Numbered from the stretch's first letter, positions 15,411 through 25,493 are shown. The stretch: 46,579 bases of DNA from an uncultured Cetobacterium sp. (GCA_900766645.1 CAAFWD010000167.1:1-46579); one strand, 5' to 3'. A program made the numbers and translations. The notes: a model not told the origin generated them from the letters alone.

Positions 15411-17183
15411 GTGGTAACAATTTCAGTAAATGCTGTAAATACTAAATTAGTAGTAAGAAACAACAATAATGAGTATTTAGATATAACTCAATTAGTTTCA
15501 AAAGTTACCATTAAAGGGGATTATACTCAAGGTGCTAGAAGGTTGGATTGTAGTTATATAGCTTCTAACTTAGATACTTTGATTGATAGAGTACAAATAC
15601 AAGAATATAATTCTATTTATTTTTATCAAGATAACAAGATGATATTTATGGGAACTATATATGAAATAAGCAAAGATAGTTCAAATAATTCAATAACGTT
15701 TTATGCTTATGATAATGGGGTTGTAACACTTAAAAACAAGGCTACTTATAATTTTGTTAATAAATCTGTAACTGAAATAGTTAATACTATTGTAAAAAAA
15801 TACAATATACCTTGTGAGAGTTTTATTAAATCAGATTTAAAAATAGATAAAATATTTTTTAATCAAAGTTTATATGATATTATCATGTCAGTATATACAA
15901 TATTAGCTAAAAGTACTGGTAAAAAGTATATGCTTGAATGGACAAACGAAGGTAAAATGAGGATAGTAGAAAAAGGAAAAATAGTATTAGATTTAGGATT
16001 TAATGAAGCTGAAAACCTTATAAACTCTTCATATACTATTAATATAGATAATGTAGTTAATAGAGTTGTTATAGTTGATGAAAGTTATAATTATATAAAA
16101 GATGTTAGAGATGAAGAAAGTATAAGATTATATAATATTTTCCAAGAAGCTATAAAACAAGGTGTTGGCGAAGATGTTACAGAAGAAGCTAAAGCAAAGT
16201 TAAAAGGGGCAGAAAGAAGATGTTCATTAAGTGGTTTTGGCGATTACACTTGTATTACAGGTAGAGCTGTAAAGGTAAAAGATACTTATACAGGTCTTAT
16301 AGGTTTATTTTACATAGATGCAGACACTCATACTTGGGAGAATGGAGTATATTCTATTGATTTAGAACTTAATTTCCAAAATATAATGAATGAAATTGAT
16401 AAATCAGAAGCTGAAACAGAAGAAAAGAGTAATGTAACTACAGGAAGCACAGTAGTAGGAGGCAAAGAAGTAAATGCAGAATTTACGGCTTATTATCCTG
16501 CTAATACTACACTTCAAGGTGGCTACTATGATGCTCAAGGAAACAAGCTTAATCCTAAAAACTTAACATGTGCTTCTCCTAAAGAAGTTGCTTTTGGTAC
16601 TAAGATACAAGTTAAAGGTACAGGTACAAGTAGAGATAATATAGTTTACAAAACTACTGACCGTGGAGGTGCTATAGTAATTAAATCTGATGGCACTTAT
16701 AGATTCGATTTACTTATGGCTACTAAAGAAGAAGCTTATGCTTTTGGAAGAAGAAAAGGTAAGGCTATTATAGGTGTAGATGTTATAGAAAGTACTGTAT
16801 CTGAAAATGCTAACACTATAGGGGCAAAATTAGTTGCAGAAGCTAAAAAGCATCTTGGTAAAAAATACGTTTGGGGTGCGACTGGACCTAATACATTCGA
16901 CTGTAGTGGATTAACGCAATTTTGCCATAAAAAGCTAGGCATATCAATTCCTAGAACTTCACTAGCACAGTCTAAGAGTGGGAAGGCAGTTAGTAAATCT
17001 AATTTACAGCCTGGGGACTTACTATTTTGGAAAACTACATCTGCTCCTGTTGGTCATGTTGGAATGTATGTTGGTAACGGTCAGTTTATTCATGCCCCTA
17101 ATAGTCGAAGTGTTGTAAAAATAGATAGTTTATCATCTAGCTATTATTCAAGTAAATATGTAAATGCTAGAAGGTATTGGTAA
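15411..17183 (+). CDS. xkdQ: Baseplate hub protein (XkdQ-like) with 3D and NlpC/P60 hydrolase domains
   Basis: This 590-aa protein has three parts. Residues 1-340 are the XkdQ/gpD-like hub. Residues 356-455 are a 3D domain (EFTAYYP, TDRGGAI) of the lytic transglycosylase type. Residues 468-590 are an NlpC/P60 peptidase with catalytic Cys498 in FDCSGL and His549 in GHVGMYVG. It would form the tail tip hub and digest the wall during injection. The first in-frame GTG (15411) lies inside the ribosome site AAGGAGGTG; the best-spaced codon downstream is ATT 15420, a rare start, so the exact start is unsure by three codons. Confidence 0.92.
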   Translation: MVTISVNAVNTKLVVRNNNNEYLDITQLVSKVTIKGDYTQGARRLDCSYIASNLDTLIDRVQIQEYNSIYFYQDNKMIFMGTIYEISKDSSNNSITFYAYDNGVVTLKNKATYNFVNKSVTEIVNTIVKKYNIPCESFIKSDLKIDKIFFNQSLYDIIMSVYTILAKSTGKKYMLEWTNEGKMRIVEKGKIVLDLGFNEAENLINSSYTINIDNVVNRVVIVDESYNYIKDVRDEESIRLYNIFQEAIKQGVGEDVTEEAKAKLKGAERRCSLSGFGDYTCITGRAVKVKDTYTGLIGLFYIDADTHTWENGVYSIDLELNFQNIMNEIDKSEAETEEKSNVTTGSTVVGGKEVNAEFTAYYPANTTLQGGYYDAQGNKLNPKNLTCASPKEVAFGTKIQVKGTGTSRDNIVYKTTDRGGAIVIKSDGTYRFDLLMATKEEAYAFGRRKGKAIIGVDVIESTVSENANTIGAKLVAEAKKHLGKKYVWGATGPNTFDCSGLTQFCHKKLGISIPRTSLAQSKSGKAVSKSNLQPGDLLFWKTTSAPVGHVGMYVGNGQFIHAPNSRSVVKIDSLSSSYYSSKYVNARRYW

Positions 17184-17195
17184 GGAGGGTAAGTT

Positions 17196-17510
17196 GTGGC
17201 AATTAATCCTTTTAATAAATTAATAGAAGCTATGAGAGAAGAAGGAAAGTTTTACAACGAGCCTTCTTTTTTTGTTGGTAAAATAAAGTCCTCATTACCT
17301 AATTTAGAGGTTTTATGGGGCAATCAAACTATAGTAAAAGAACAGATATTAATAGATAAGACATTGTTAGATAGACATAATTATTTAGTTGAATGTAGTG
17401 AAGGAAGTGTTACATATAATTTAAAGGACACTTTATCTGTAGGTGATACTGTAATTATGTTACTTAATAATGATAAATTTATAATAATTTCAAAGGTGGT
17501 GAGCGTATGA
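17196..17510 (+). CDS. DUF2577 baseplate protein (XkdR position)
   Basis: A 104-aa protein starting at GTG after AAGGAGGG. It has the DUF2577 pattern: N-terminal helix (NPFNKLIEAMREEG), then a small beta-barrel with GDTVIMLLNNDKFIIISKV at the end. Such proteins are baseplate wedge or spike-adaptor components of PBSX-like tails. Confidence 0.8.
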   Translation: MAINPFNKLIEAMREEGKFYNEPSFFVGKIKSSLPNLEVLWGNQTIVKEQILIDKTLLDRHNYLVECSEGSVTYNLKDTLSVGDTVIMLLNNDKFIIISKVVSV

Positions 17511-17926
17511 GTTTTTTTCCTTTTATTAATCCACCACCTAGCTTAGAAAATATAGAAGAATTCCCAACTTATCGTGAGATAGCTTGGGACTTTAGAAATA
17601 ATAAGCCTATAATTGAAAATGGTGAATTTAAGATAGTTGAAGAAAATGAAGCTATAAAAGTTTGGATATATTTAGCACTATTAACACCTAACAAGCAATA
17701 TCCTATTTATTCTTGGGATTATGGATCAGAAATAAAGGAACTTATAGGAAAAAACTATACAAAAGCTTTAACAGAATCAGAAGCACAAAGACTTATAGAA
17801 GAATGTTTACTTATTAATCCTTACATAAAAGATGTAAAAGTAGTAAATGCAAGCTTCAAAGATTCAATTTTAACAGCAGATGTAAAAGTAACAACAATTT
17901 ATGGTGATTTGGAGGTTAGCTTATAA
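17507..17926 (+). CDS. xkdS: DUF2634 baseplate wedge protein, XkdS-like
   Basis: A 139-aa gp25/DUF2634-like protein with PTYREIAWDF near the N-terminus, IYSWDYGSEIKELIG in the middle and a C-terminal beta hairpin. gp25-type proteins nucleate sheath assembly at the baseplate. It overlaps the preceding stop (ATGA) and the next start by one base. Confidence 0.9.
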   Translation: MSFFPFINPPPSLENIEEFPTYREIAWDFRNNKPIIENGEFKIVEENEAIKVWIYLALLTPNKQYPIYSWDYGSEIKELIGKNYTKALTESEAQRLIEECLLINPYIKDVKVVNASFKDSILTADVKVTTIYGDLEVSL

Positions 17927-18969
17927 TGTATTCACAACAAACATATGAAGTCATAAAAACTAGAACTCTTGATAATATAAATATAGATATTGATAAGAGG
18001 GAAGGAAGTATTACAAATACTATGGTAAGTGCAAATAGTATGAGTTTAGCTAAAGCATATATTGATATGGGCGATATATTATCACTTGGCTTTATTGAAG
18101 ATACTTTTGACACTTATTTAGATAAAAGAGTTTCTGAATTTGGGGTATATAGAAAAGAAGGTAGTAAAGCAATAGGTCAAATAGTTGCAAGTGGTAAAGA
18201 AGGTACTGTTATTCCAAATGGCACTGTTTTTTTATGTAACGATTTAAAATTTATTATGCTTAATGATGTTGAAATAGGTGTAGAAGCTAATATTTGCTAT
18301 GTAGAAGCCGAGGAAGTTGGTTATAGGTATAATTTATCACCTAATAGTGCTTTTACTCTTACAGAGCCAATAAATGGAGTTGAAAGTTTAACTAATGAAA
18401 AATCTTTTGAAAATGGTGTTGATGTTGAAACTGATGAAGAATTAAGGCAAAGATTTAAAAAGGTTGTAAATAATCCAAGTACGAGTGGGAATAAGGCACA
18501 CTATGAAGAATGGGCTTTGGAAGTTAATGGAGTTGGTCGTGCTATAGTTTACCCTTTATGGAATGGAAATGGTACTGTAAAAGTCATGGTTATAGGTAAT
18601 GATAATAAGCCAGTATCAAGTGATATAGTTGAAAATGCTAAGCTTCATATTGAGGAAAATATGCCTATAGGGTGTAAATTAACTGTAACTACTCCAAGCT
18701 TATTAAATGTAAATATAGTTGCAAGTATAGAATTAAAAGATGGCTATGAAATTTCTGAAATTAAAGAAGAATTTGAGTATAAGCTGAATGAATACCTTAA
18801 AACTGTTACAACTGAATTGACTTATTCTAAAGTATACGGAATATTAGTTAATTTATTAGGTGTTGGTGATATATCTGTTTTAACTGTAAATGGTGGAACT
18901 AGCAATATAACAATATCAGAAGATAAAGTTGTAAACGTAAATTCAATTGAATTGTCAGAGGTGGTTTAA
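17926..18969 (+). CDS. xkdT: Baseplate J-like protein, XkdT-like
   Basis: This 347-aa protein has the baseplate J/gp47 layout: an N-terminal helix pair with DKREGSITNTMVS, a beta-domain with ASGKEGTVIPNGTVFL, and the conserved ETDEELRQRFKK plus GNKAHYEEWALEVNGVGRA. J-like proteins form the wedge with XkdS and XkdU. Overlapping starts and stops on both sides indicate translational coupling. Confidence 0.95.
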   Translation: MYSQQTYEVIKTRTLDNINIDIDKREGSITNTMVSANSMSLAKAYIDMGDILSLGFIEDTFDTYLDKRVSEFGVYRKEGSKAIGQIVASGKEGTVIPNGTVFLCNDLKFIMLNDVEIGVEANICYVEAEEVGYRYNLSPNSAFTLTEPINGVESLTNEKSFENGVDVETDEELRQRFKKVVNNPSTSGNKAHYEEWALEVNGVGRAIVYPLWNGNGTVKVMVIGNDNKPVSSDIVENAKLHIEENMPIGCKLTVTTPSLLNVNIVASIELKDGYEISEIKEEFEYKLNEYLKTVTTELTYSKVYGILVNLLGVGDISVLTVNGGTSNITISEDKVVNVNSIELSEVV

Positions 18970-19511
18970 TGCCTTATATAGATAATATAAATCATAACTT
19001 CGATAATCCCATTACAAAGCCCTTTGTTGATGCTTTTGAGATTGAAGAAAATATTTTAAATGAAACTGTTGAAAGTATTAGAAATCAATTTTTTGTTGAT
19101 AGTGCAACTTATGGACTTGATAATTGGGAAAAGATGTTAGGTATAAGTAAAAATACTTTTGATGTATTAACAAGAAGAGAAAATATAAAAGCTAAAATGA
19201 GAAGTAAAGGAACAACAACTTTTACTATGATTAAGAATCTATGTGAAGCTTATTCAAACGGTATAGTTGAAATTAACGTAGATCATAAAAATTATAGCTT
19301 TGAAATAGTCTTTGTATCAACTATAGGTGTTCCTTTAAGCTTTGAAGAGCTTGACAGGGTAATAAATGAAATTAAGCCTTGTCATTTAGCACATAGCTAT
19401 AAATTTAATTACAATACTCATTCTGATATATCAAAATACACTCACGAAGAACTTGCAAATTATACTCATGAAGAAATTAGAAATTCAAGTGAATTAAGAG
19501 GTGATAAATAA
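18969..19511 (+). CDS. xkdU: Baseplate wedge protein DUF2313/YmfQ, XkdU-like
   Basis: A 180-aa protein with the DUF2313 features ATYGLDNWEKMLGI and RRENIKAKMRSKGTTTFTMIK, then a beta-rich EFVSTIGVPLS-like segment. Two near-repeats near the end (KYTHEELANYTHEEI) resemble short tail-anchoring repeats. It is the third wedge member and connects to fibre proteins. Confidence 0.9.
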   Translation: MPYIDNINHNFDNPITKPFVDAFEIEENILNETVESIRNQFFVDSATYGLDNWEKMLGISKNTFDVLTRRENIKAKMRSKGTTTFTMIKNLCEAYSNGIVEINVDHKNYSFEIVFVSTIGVPLSFEELDRVINEIKPCHLAHSYKFNYNTHSDISKYTHEELANYTHEEIRNSSELRGDK

Positions 19512-19861
19512 TGCCTAAAAAATATTTAAAAAATGAAAAAGGAATAGTAAGAGCTGTAACGACTGATAATTTACAACTTGAAAAGCCTTTATTGAATGAA
19601 AACTATGACATTGATGTCCACAATAGAAATATGGATAAAATTGATAATGCAATTCAAGATGTAAAAGGCAAAGTTGAAGGATTAGAGTTAAAAGCTGAAA
19701 AAGTAACTTTAGCTGATAAATCTAATAAATTTACAGCTACTAATGTTGAAGATGCACTTTTGGAGAATAAAACAAGTATTTTAAACTTACAAGAAAATGT
19801 AATAGGTCAGGTTGCTAGAGCTAAAAAGATACTCAATGATCTATCTAATAAAGTAGAATAG
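19511..19861 (+). CDS. Tail fibre adaptor-like protein with coiled coil
   Basis: A 116-aa protein that begins with a short beta region and YDIDVHNRNMDKIDNAI, then helical heptads (QDVKGKVEGLELKAEKV) and VEDALLENKTSILNLQENV. This start is common in proteins that follow XkdU in clostridial phages and link fibres to the baseplate. No enzymatic motif is visible. Function inferred from position. Confidence 0.6.
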   Translation: MPKKYLKNEKGIVRAVTTDNLQLEKPLLNENYDIDVHNRNMDKIDNAIQDVKGKVEGLELKAEKVTLADKSNKFTATNVEDALLENKTSILNLQENVIGQVARAKKILNDLSNKVE

Positions 19862-19872
19862 AGGTGATAAAA

Positions 19873-20502
19873 ATGATCTTATCTGATAATCCTACTTTAA
19901 TTGAAATAGTAGATGAACTTGAAAGAGTCAATAGTTTAATAATTGACAGAGGAGGAGAAAAGACTGTAGTGCCTAGTTCTACAGATCAGGTATTACATAA
20001 AGGTAATTATAAGGGTGATATTATTGTTAAAGGTGATTCAAACTTAGTTCCTAGCAATATAAAGAACTGTGTAAGTATTTTTGGTGTAAATGGCACTTTG
20101 AAAGAGCCTTATGCTATACCTGCATCTCTGGGCAATGCTTTGAAAGCTGGGGATTATCCTTCATTAAACGTTAGCAGTAGTACTTGGGGAAATTGGATTG
20201 AAACAGAGTACGAAAATATAAGTTTTTCTCCAATTGTAAATGGTGAATTTAGATTTTACCAAAAAGTTTATATTAAGTATGCTGAAAATGTAGATATTTA
20301 TATTAAGATAAATGGTATTGAAACACAAATTTTTAATTATGTTGGAGATGAATGGAAGGAAACTACAGTAACAGTAACTTATGACACAAATTTATTAATA
20401 GGTGATACTGTGCAAATAAAATACAAAATTAAATTAGGGGGAAATAGTATTAAAGTAACATCTACTGGAGGTGCTATTTATTACGGGATTGATTTAGTAT
20501 AG
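19873..20502 (+). CDS. Putative tail fibre / receptor-binding accessory protein
   Basis: The start is taken at ATG 19873, since the in-frame GTG 19864 is within GAGGTG. The 209-aa product has an N-terminal helix, then a region VLHKGNYKGDIIVKGDSNL and NCVSIFGVNGTL that resembles the short repeats of Firmicutes fibre proteins. The C-terminal 100 residues look like a beta-sandwich with many aromatic and Asn residues, plausible for carbohydrate binding. Exact family not recognised. Confidence 0.5.
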   Translation: MILSDNPTLIEIVDELERVNSLIIDRGGEKTVVPSSTDQVLHKGNYKGDIIVKGDSNLVPSNIKNCVSIFGVNGTLKEPYAIPASLGNALKAGDYPSLNVSSSTWGNWIETEYENISFSPIVNGEFRFYQKVYIKYAENVDIYIKINGIETQIFNYVGDEWKETTVTVTYDTNLLIGDTVQIKYKIKLGGNSIKVTSTGGAIYYGIDLV

Positions 20503-20513
20503 GAGGTGATTTT

Positions 20514-20810
20514 ATGGAAATTTCTTTTGAATTTTCAAATATGGAAGATTTAGCAACAATTCAACATGAGAATAAAGACAGGTATTTAAAATCAGTTCAT
20601 TTGGGAAGTGGGAAAAATATTGTAGTGTTTTCAGACACGATACCAGAGCCACCATTGGAAGAGTTGGTAAATAAGAATAAAAATAAAATATCCATTTTAG
20701 AAGCCGAAAATGAGAGTCTAAAAGAAGGACTGCGAGCAGTTTTAAGAGGTGATATGCAAAGTTTAGCATATATTTTATATCCAGAAGATTTTAATGCTTT
20801 TAGAAAGTAG
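20514..20810 (+). CDS. Small baseplate/fibre-associated protein with leucine-rich helix
   Basis: A 98-aa protein after AGGAGGTG. The first half is beta-like (SVHLGSGKNIVVFSD). The second half is a helix with heptads (NKISILEAENESLKEGL), suitable for oligomerisation with the long fibre encoded 8 bp downstream. Family not recognised; structural role inferred from position. Confidence 0.5.
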   Translation: MEISFEFSNMEDLATIQHENKDRYLKSVHLGSGKNIVVFSDTIPEPPLEELVNKNKNKISILEAENESLKEGLRAVLRGDMQSLAYILYPEDFNAFRK

Positions 20811-20818
20811 GTGTATGA

Positions 20819-23800
20819 ATGAATAGAAAATACAATTTAAAATTAGATTTACAGTTCAGATGTAATAACTCAACTATGAAGTTTAGACAAAGTGATAATA
20901 AAACATCTGATTTTTTTATACGTATAACTAGATCAGGAGAATTATTTGATGTAAATAATGCTATAGCTATACTTGCAGTTATAAAGCCTGATAATACTTC
21001 ACAAGCTCAATTTTTAGAGATAAAAGAAGGTAAGGTATATGCTGATTTAAATAACAATATGAAAGACCAAGTTGGTAAATATAAGGCTCAAGCACTTTTA
21101 ATAATGGAAGATGAAAGAGTATCTACAGATGTGATTGAGTATGATGTAACAGAGGATAATATATTAAATCAATTAGAGGCTACTGTTAGCTCTACTGATG
21201 AATTTACAATGCTTCAAGAAATACTAAGTAGATTATCAAATATAGAACAACAAGAAGAACAAAGAATGATAAATGAAGCTGAAAGAATATTGTCAGAAGA
21301 AAATAGAAAAATAGAAGAAGCGAAAAGAGTAGAAGCTGAACTTATTAGACAACACGAGGAAGCAGATAGAGCTAAGTATGATGCAACTAGAGAAAGTAAT
21401 GAAAATACAAGAAAACAAAATGAAAGCATAAGATTAGCTAATGAAACTAACAGAATAGATGAAGAATCTAAGAGAGTTGAGGAAGAAGCTAATAGAGTAG
21501 AAGCTGAACAACTTAGAAAAGATAATTATAACTTTATGACTGAAGATGAAGAACGTAGAAGGTCAGAAGCTAATGCTCATAGGGAAGCAGAAGTTTTAAG
21601 AGTTCAAGCTGAAACTAATAGAGTTAATGAAGAAGCTAAAAGAAGAACTACAGAACAAGCTAGAGTATCATCAGAAAATACTAGAGTTGGCAATGAAAAT
21701 ACAAGAAAAGCTAATGAAACAACTAGACAAACTAATGAAACTCACAGAGTAGAAGCTGAAACTCAAAGACAAAGTAGATATAACTCTTTTATAACTGATG
21801 CAGAAGCTAATGCTAGTAACTTTGAAAACTATACTAATAGTGCAAAAATTAAAGAAGAAGAAAGAAAGTCTAATGAATTAGATAGAAAATCTCAAGAAGA
21901 TAGAAGAGTATCAAATGAAGTTGAAAGAATATCTAATGAAAATACTAGAAAAGCTAATGAAGCAGCTAGAGAAAAAAATGAAACTTCTAGGCAATATGTA
22001 TTTGAAAATAAAGTAAATGAAGTTGATAAAAAGATAATTGAAATAAATGCAACTAAAGATAATTTTGTATCTAGTATAAATACTAAAGTCGATACTAAAA
22101 TATCTGAATTAGATAATGCTAAATCTGACATGACTACTACTGTATCAAACAAGGTAAATGAAGTAGAAACTAGATTTAATGCACTTACATCTTCACAACA
22201 ACAAGATGCAGAAGTTATAGATGCTAGAGATGGAGAAACTTCTCTAAAAGCTAGACTTGATAGAGATGTTAAAAACGCTAAACAAATTTACGCAAACATA
22301 GAAGGAAGTCATATATCTACTGATAGTAGCGTTGGTTATGCTAAAGACGTTGAGATACTTGGTAACACTATACAAAGTGCTTCAAGCCTTGCAGATATAA
22401 AGTCTGTTGGAGATAAGGTCGAAGGTCAAGAACTATATGAAATACCTGTTTTAAGCGTTGGGAAGAATTTGTTTAATGGCAAATTAGAACAAGGGACATA
22501 TACTTATGATGGTTCTAGTAAATCACCGATTAGTGGTGAAATAAGAAATGTTAATCCTATATATGTTAAAGGTGGTTCTACTATATGTTTTACATCAAAT
22601 ACAAGTGTAGGTATATTAGTGTGGGAATATAATTCACTTGGTGTGTGTGAATTAAAATCTCCTTCAGAAGTAAACATGAATGTAGGGTTTAAGTTAAGAG
22701 AAAATACTAAATATATAAATTTCAGATTGGGTACAAGTGATGAAAATGTCGTACTCCAACTTGAAGAAGGTACACAACCAACTCCATACGAGCCATATCA
22801 AGAAGAAAAACTAACTATTTTATCACCTGTCCAACTTGAAAAAGTAGGAGATGTTTGTGATAGAATAATCGAGAAAAATGGAGTTTGGGGAGTAGAGAAG
22901 AATATAGAAACATACTACCCTAGTTTGAATAAAATATACAATTATCACTCAATGGAAAATAGTTTTAGGGTGAGTTCTAATAGTACAGATGCCATAGTAA
23001 CTCCAAAAACTTCAAGAAGTATATGTAACCTACTTATAGAAGGCACGGGTAGTGATTGGACATCAGACAAACAATGTTGTTATGTACTTACAAATAATAC
23101 TCTTGTAATTAAAGGTGATATACGTAATGCAAGTAATCTTGAGGAAGCTAGAGAGTGGATAAAATCAAGTGGATTATATATCAAATACCCAACTACACAA
23201 CCACAATTCATACCATTACCACATTCACAACAAGTTAAACTGCGTACATTCGCTAATAAAACTAACATTTCATTTTGTTGTGAAATTGAAGGAACGATAA
23301 AAGCACAAGTACCAAAGAGTTTAGGTGCTACTGTTAATACTCATACTGAACAAATACGTTCGTTAAACAACGAACTTAATCGAGTTAAGAAACTTGAAGA
23401 AAGTACAGTATCAACTGTTACTACTGAAAGTGATTTTACTACTGTTGAAGCAACAAATAATGGGTATTTTGAGGATGTGAAGCTGGAAGGTAAGACGTTA
23501 GTGAATTTAGCCGCACAACCTACTAATAACGGTTCTATAAATCATCAATACGCTACTATAAGCACAGTTACGAATATAAAACCTTCTACTGTATACACTT
23601 ATATTATACGTAATAATGGAAGTGAAATGGTTAAACTATACCTTAACACTAATGGTGGTTTTGATTGGTTTGATTTAGATGTAGAAGTTAATTCGACTGT
23701 TATAGGGAAAGCTAGAACTTTACCTACTATAGATGGAGATATATGGTTATCACTAAAAAAAGCAGAAACAGTAGAACAGAACTTGCAAGTTGTATTGTTA

Positions 23801-25207
23801 GAAGGCGACCACACACAAAACCCACCAAGCTACTTTGAAGGACTTAAATCAGTAGGTGATGGTGTAGATGAAATAGTAGTTTCAAGTGTTAAAGGTGATG
23901 GGAATTTATTAATGCCACTTCATACAGGAGTTACACCAGGTTCATATAACAAAAATAATATTACATTTAGTTCAGATTATAGTATGAGTTATGTTGCAAA
24001 TGCTTGGGGGCAAGGTGTATCAGTAGATGTTATAGGTGTTGTTAAAGGTGAAACATATGTTGTACTATGCGACGCAATTAGAGCTGGGTGTATAAGAGGT
24101 AGTAAAGCTTTAACTACATCATCTGATGTATCACTCGCTTCAACTAGAGTTGAAATAGTGGCAACTTCAACAGGTATAGGTACTATTACATTTAAAAATA
24201 CTATCGAAACAGGCGATATATCTTTTACAAATTTAAGAGTTGTTAAAAAAGGCTCTAAAGAAGAATTTTCTGTATTAAATCAAGATAAAAAACGTCTTTT
24301 ATACTACAACGAAGAAACTCAAACTTGGGAAAAACCTATACTTCGTCAATGGGATAGTATAGAGAAACACACTAATGGTAAGTATTACTATCACAAAAGA
24401 AGTGCAGAAGTAGTGTTAAATGGTAGTGAGAATTGGAGAATTGATGTTGGGGTAAGTTTTCAAATTGACACTATATGTTTTACTTATAATGATAAAACTT
24501 TATTAGACACAGGAGTTTTAAAATGCACTTCAATTGTTGATAAATTTAAAGCAGATGGTTTTAATGTAACACTTAATATTAAGGATTGTGAGTCTTATTC
24601 TACTGGTTGGCAACAACATTATATAAAAATACAACGTTCAAAGCTATCTACACAAGATGTAGAAGGTTTCAAACAATGGTTACAAGCTAACAACGTAACA
24701 GTAGTATATCAACTAGCACAAGAAAAAGTATATGAATGTACTAATATAGATTTAATAACGTATAACGGAGAAACTAATTATATAGTTGAAAGTGGTGTTT
24801 TATCTCCTAAAACTACACTAAAAGTTCATAATAATATATCTAATGTAGTTAGCTTATTACAAAAGAAAGTTAGCTTATTAGAAAGTAATATAACTAGCTA
24901 TATGATAACTCAAAATAGATTAATGTTAGCAAGTAGATATAATGCTGATAATGTAACTTTTAAAGTTGACTATCCTAGCATGATGTCAGAAAGAGAAGTC
25001 GAAATAGATTATGATTTATTTAAATTGATACAAGATAATATAATAGTTGGACCTGAAAACTATGATGTAGATAAAATGCTTGAAATAATGGATTTATATG
25101 CTATGATAGGATTTATAACTTGGGAAATGTGGGACTATTTATATGAAGTAATAGACAGCCAAATTAATCCGGTAATAGGAGATCTAGAAGGAGCACCTGA
25201 AATATAG
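20819..25207 (+). CDS. Long tail fibre / upper baseplate protein with BppU-like N-terminus
   Basis: A 1462-aa protein. Residues 1-120 are a BppU-like beta domain (RQSDNKTSDFFIRI). Residues about 150-400 are a long run of polar heptads rich in Glu, Asn and Arg (ENTRKANETTRQTNE-like units, roughly 30). Then come two large beta-rich modules, each starting near a SVGD motif, with jelly-roll-like text that suggests carbohydrate binding. The end (DVDKMLEIMDLYAMIGFITWEMWDYL) resembles XkdX-type small proteins. It would anchor to the baseplate and bind the host surface. No collagen-like repeats or peptidase motifs are seen. Confidence 0.8.
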   Translation: MNRKYNLKLDLQFRCNNSTMKFRQSDNKTSDFFIRITRSGELFDVNNAIAILAVIKPDNTSQAQFLEIKEGKVYADLNNNMKDQVGKYKAQALLIMEDERVSTDVIEYDVTEDNILNQLEATVSSTDEFTMLQEILSRLSNIEQQEEQRMINEAERILSEENRKIEEAKRVEAELIRQHEEADRAKYDATRESNENTRKQNESIRLANETNRIDEESKRVEEEANRVEAEQLRKDNYNFMTEDEERRRSEANAHREAEVLRVQAETNRVNEEAKRRTTEQARVSSENTRVGNENTRKANETTRQTNETHRVEAETQRQSRYNSFITDAEANASNFENYTNSAKIKEEERKSNELDRKSQEDRRVSNEVERISNENTRKANEAAREKNETSRQYVFENKVNEVDKKIIEINATKDNFVSSINTKVDTKISELDNAKSDMTTTVSNKVNEVETRFNALTSSQQQDAEVIDARDGETSLKARLDRDVKNAKQIYANIEGSHISTDSSVGYAKDVEILGNTIQSASSLADIKSVGDKVEGQELYEIPVLSVGKNLFNGKLEQGTYTYDGSSKSPISGEIRNVNPIYVKGGSTICFTSNTSVGILVWEYNSLGVCELKSPSEVNMNVGFKLRENTKYINFRLGTSDENVVLQLEEGTQPTPYEPYQEEKLTILSPVQLEKVGDVCDRIIEKNGVWGVEKNIETYYPSLNKIYNYHSMENSFRVSSNSTDAIVTPKTSRSICNLLIEGTGSDWTSDKQCCYVLTNNTLVIKGDIRNASNLEEAREWIKSSGLYIKYPTTQPQFIPLPHSQQVKLRTFANKTNISFCCEIEGTIKAQVPKSLGATVNTHTEQIRSLNNELNRVKKLEESTVSTVTTESDFTTVEATNNGYFEDVKLEGKTLVNLAAQPTNNGSINHQYATISTVTNIKPSTVYTYIIRNNGSEMVKLYLNTNGGFDWFDLDVEVNSTVIGKARTLPTIDGDIWLSLKKAETVEQNLQVVLLEGDHTQNPPSYFEGLKSVGDGVDEIVVSSVKGDGNLLMPLHTGVTPGSYNKNNITFSSDYSMSYVANAWGQGVSVDVIGVVKGETYVVLCDAIRAGCIRGSKALTTSSDVSLASTRVEIVATSTGIGTITFKNTIETGDISFTNLRVVKKGSKEEFSVLNQDKKRLLYYNEETQTWEKPILRQWDSIEKHTNGKYYYHKRSAEVVLNGSENWRIDVGVSFQIDTICFTYNDKTLLDTGVLKCTSIVDKFKADGFNVTLNIKDCESYSTGWQQHYIKIQRSKLSTQDVEGFKQWLQANNVTVVYQLAQEKVYECTNIDLITYNGETNYIVESGVLSPKTTLKVHNNISNVVSLLQKKVSLLESNITSYMITQNRLMLASRYNADNVTFKVDYPSMMSEREVEIDYDLFKLIQDNIIVGPENYDVDKMLEIMDLYAMIGFITWEMWDYLYEVIDSQINPVIGDLEGAPEI

Positions 25208-25225
25208 GTGTTATTTTTATGCCAT

Positions 25226-25248
25226 GATAAGGGGCATTGTACCTTATC
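25226..25248 (+). other. Hairpin after the fibre gene
   Basis: GATAAGG (25226-25232) and CCTTATC (25242-25248) form a 7-bp stem, followed by TAAATAAAAT rather than a clean T run. A weak terminator or mRNA-end stabiliser. Confidence 0.4.
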
Positions 25249-25280
25249 TAAATAAAATATAAAAAGGATGGTAAATTATT

Positions 25281-25484
25281 ATGATATTAACAACTACAAT
25301 GGCAAAGAATTTTGAAAGAATAATAAAAAGTGGGAACTATGATGCTGCTAAGGTATTAAGTGATATAGAAGCAGCTAGAGTAAGAAAAAGAATAACTGAT
25401 GCAGAATCAGAATATCTAAATGGATTAATTGAAGTAGACTTAGAAAGTAGAGTAGAAGAACAAGTTAAACAATTAGGAAAATAA
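25281..25484 (+). CDS. Small XkdX-like protein
   Basis: A 67-aa helical protein in the XkdX position, between fibre and holin. The pattern NYDAAKVLSDIEAARVRKRIT followed by EYLNGLIE parallels the end of the 1462-aa fibre (YDVDKMLEIM, then FITWEMWDYL). A structural or chaperone role at the fibre is inferred. A strong terminator follows. Confidence 0.5.
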   Translation: MILTTTMAKNFERIIKSGNYDAAKVLSDIEAARVRKRITDAESEYLNGLIEVDLESRVEEQVKQLGK

Positions 25485-25493
25485 TAAACCTAA

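Noticed and set aside
20819..22000. Tandem DNA repeat in the fibre gene as a recombination or variable locus
   Set aside because: The similarity is at amino-acid heptad level from similar codons; there are no long identical DNA units.
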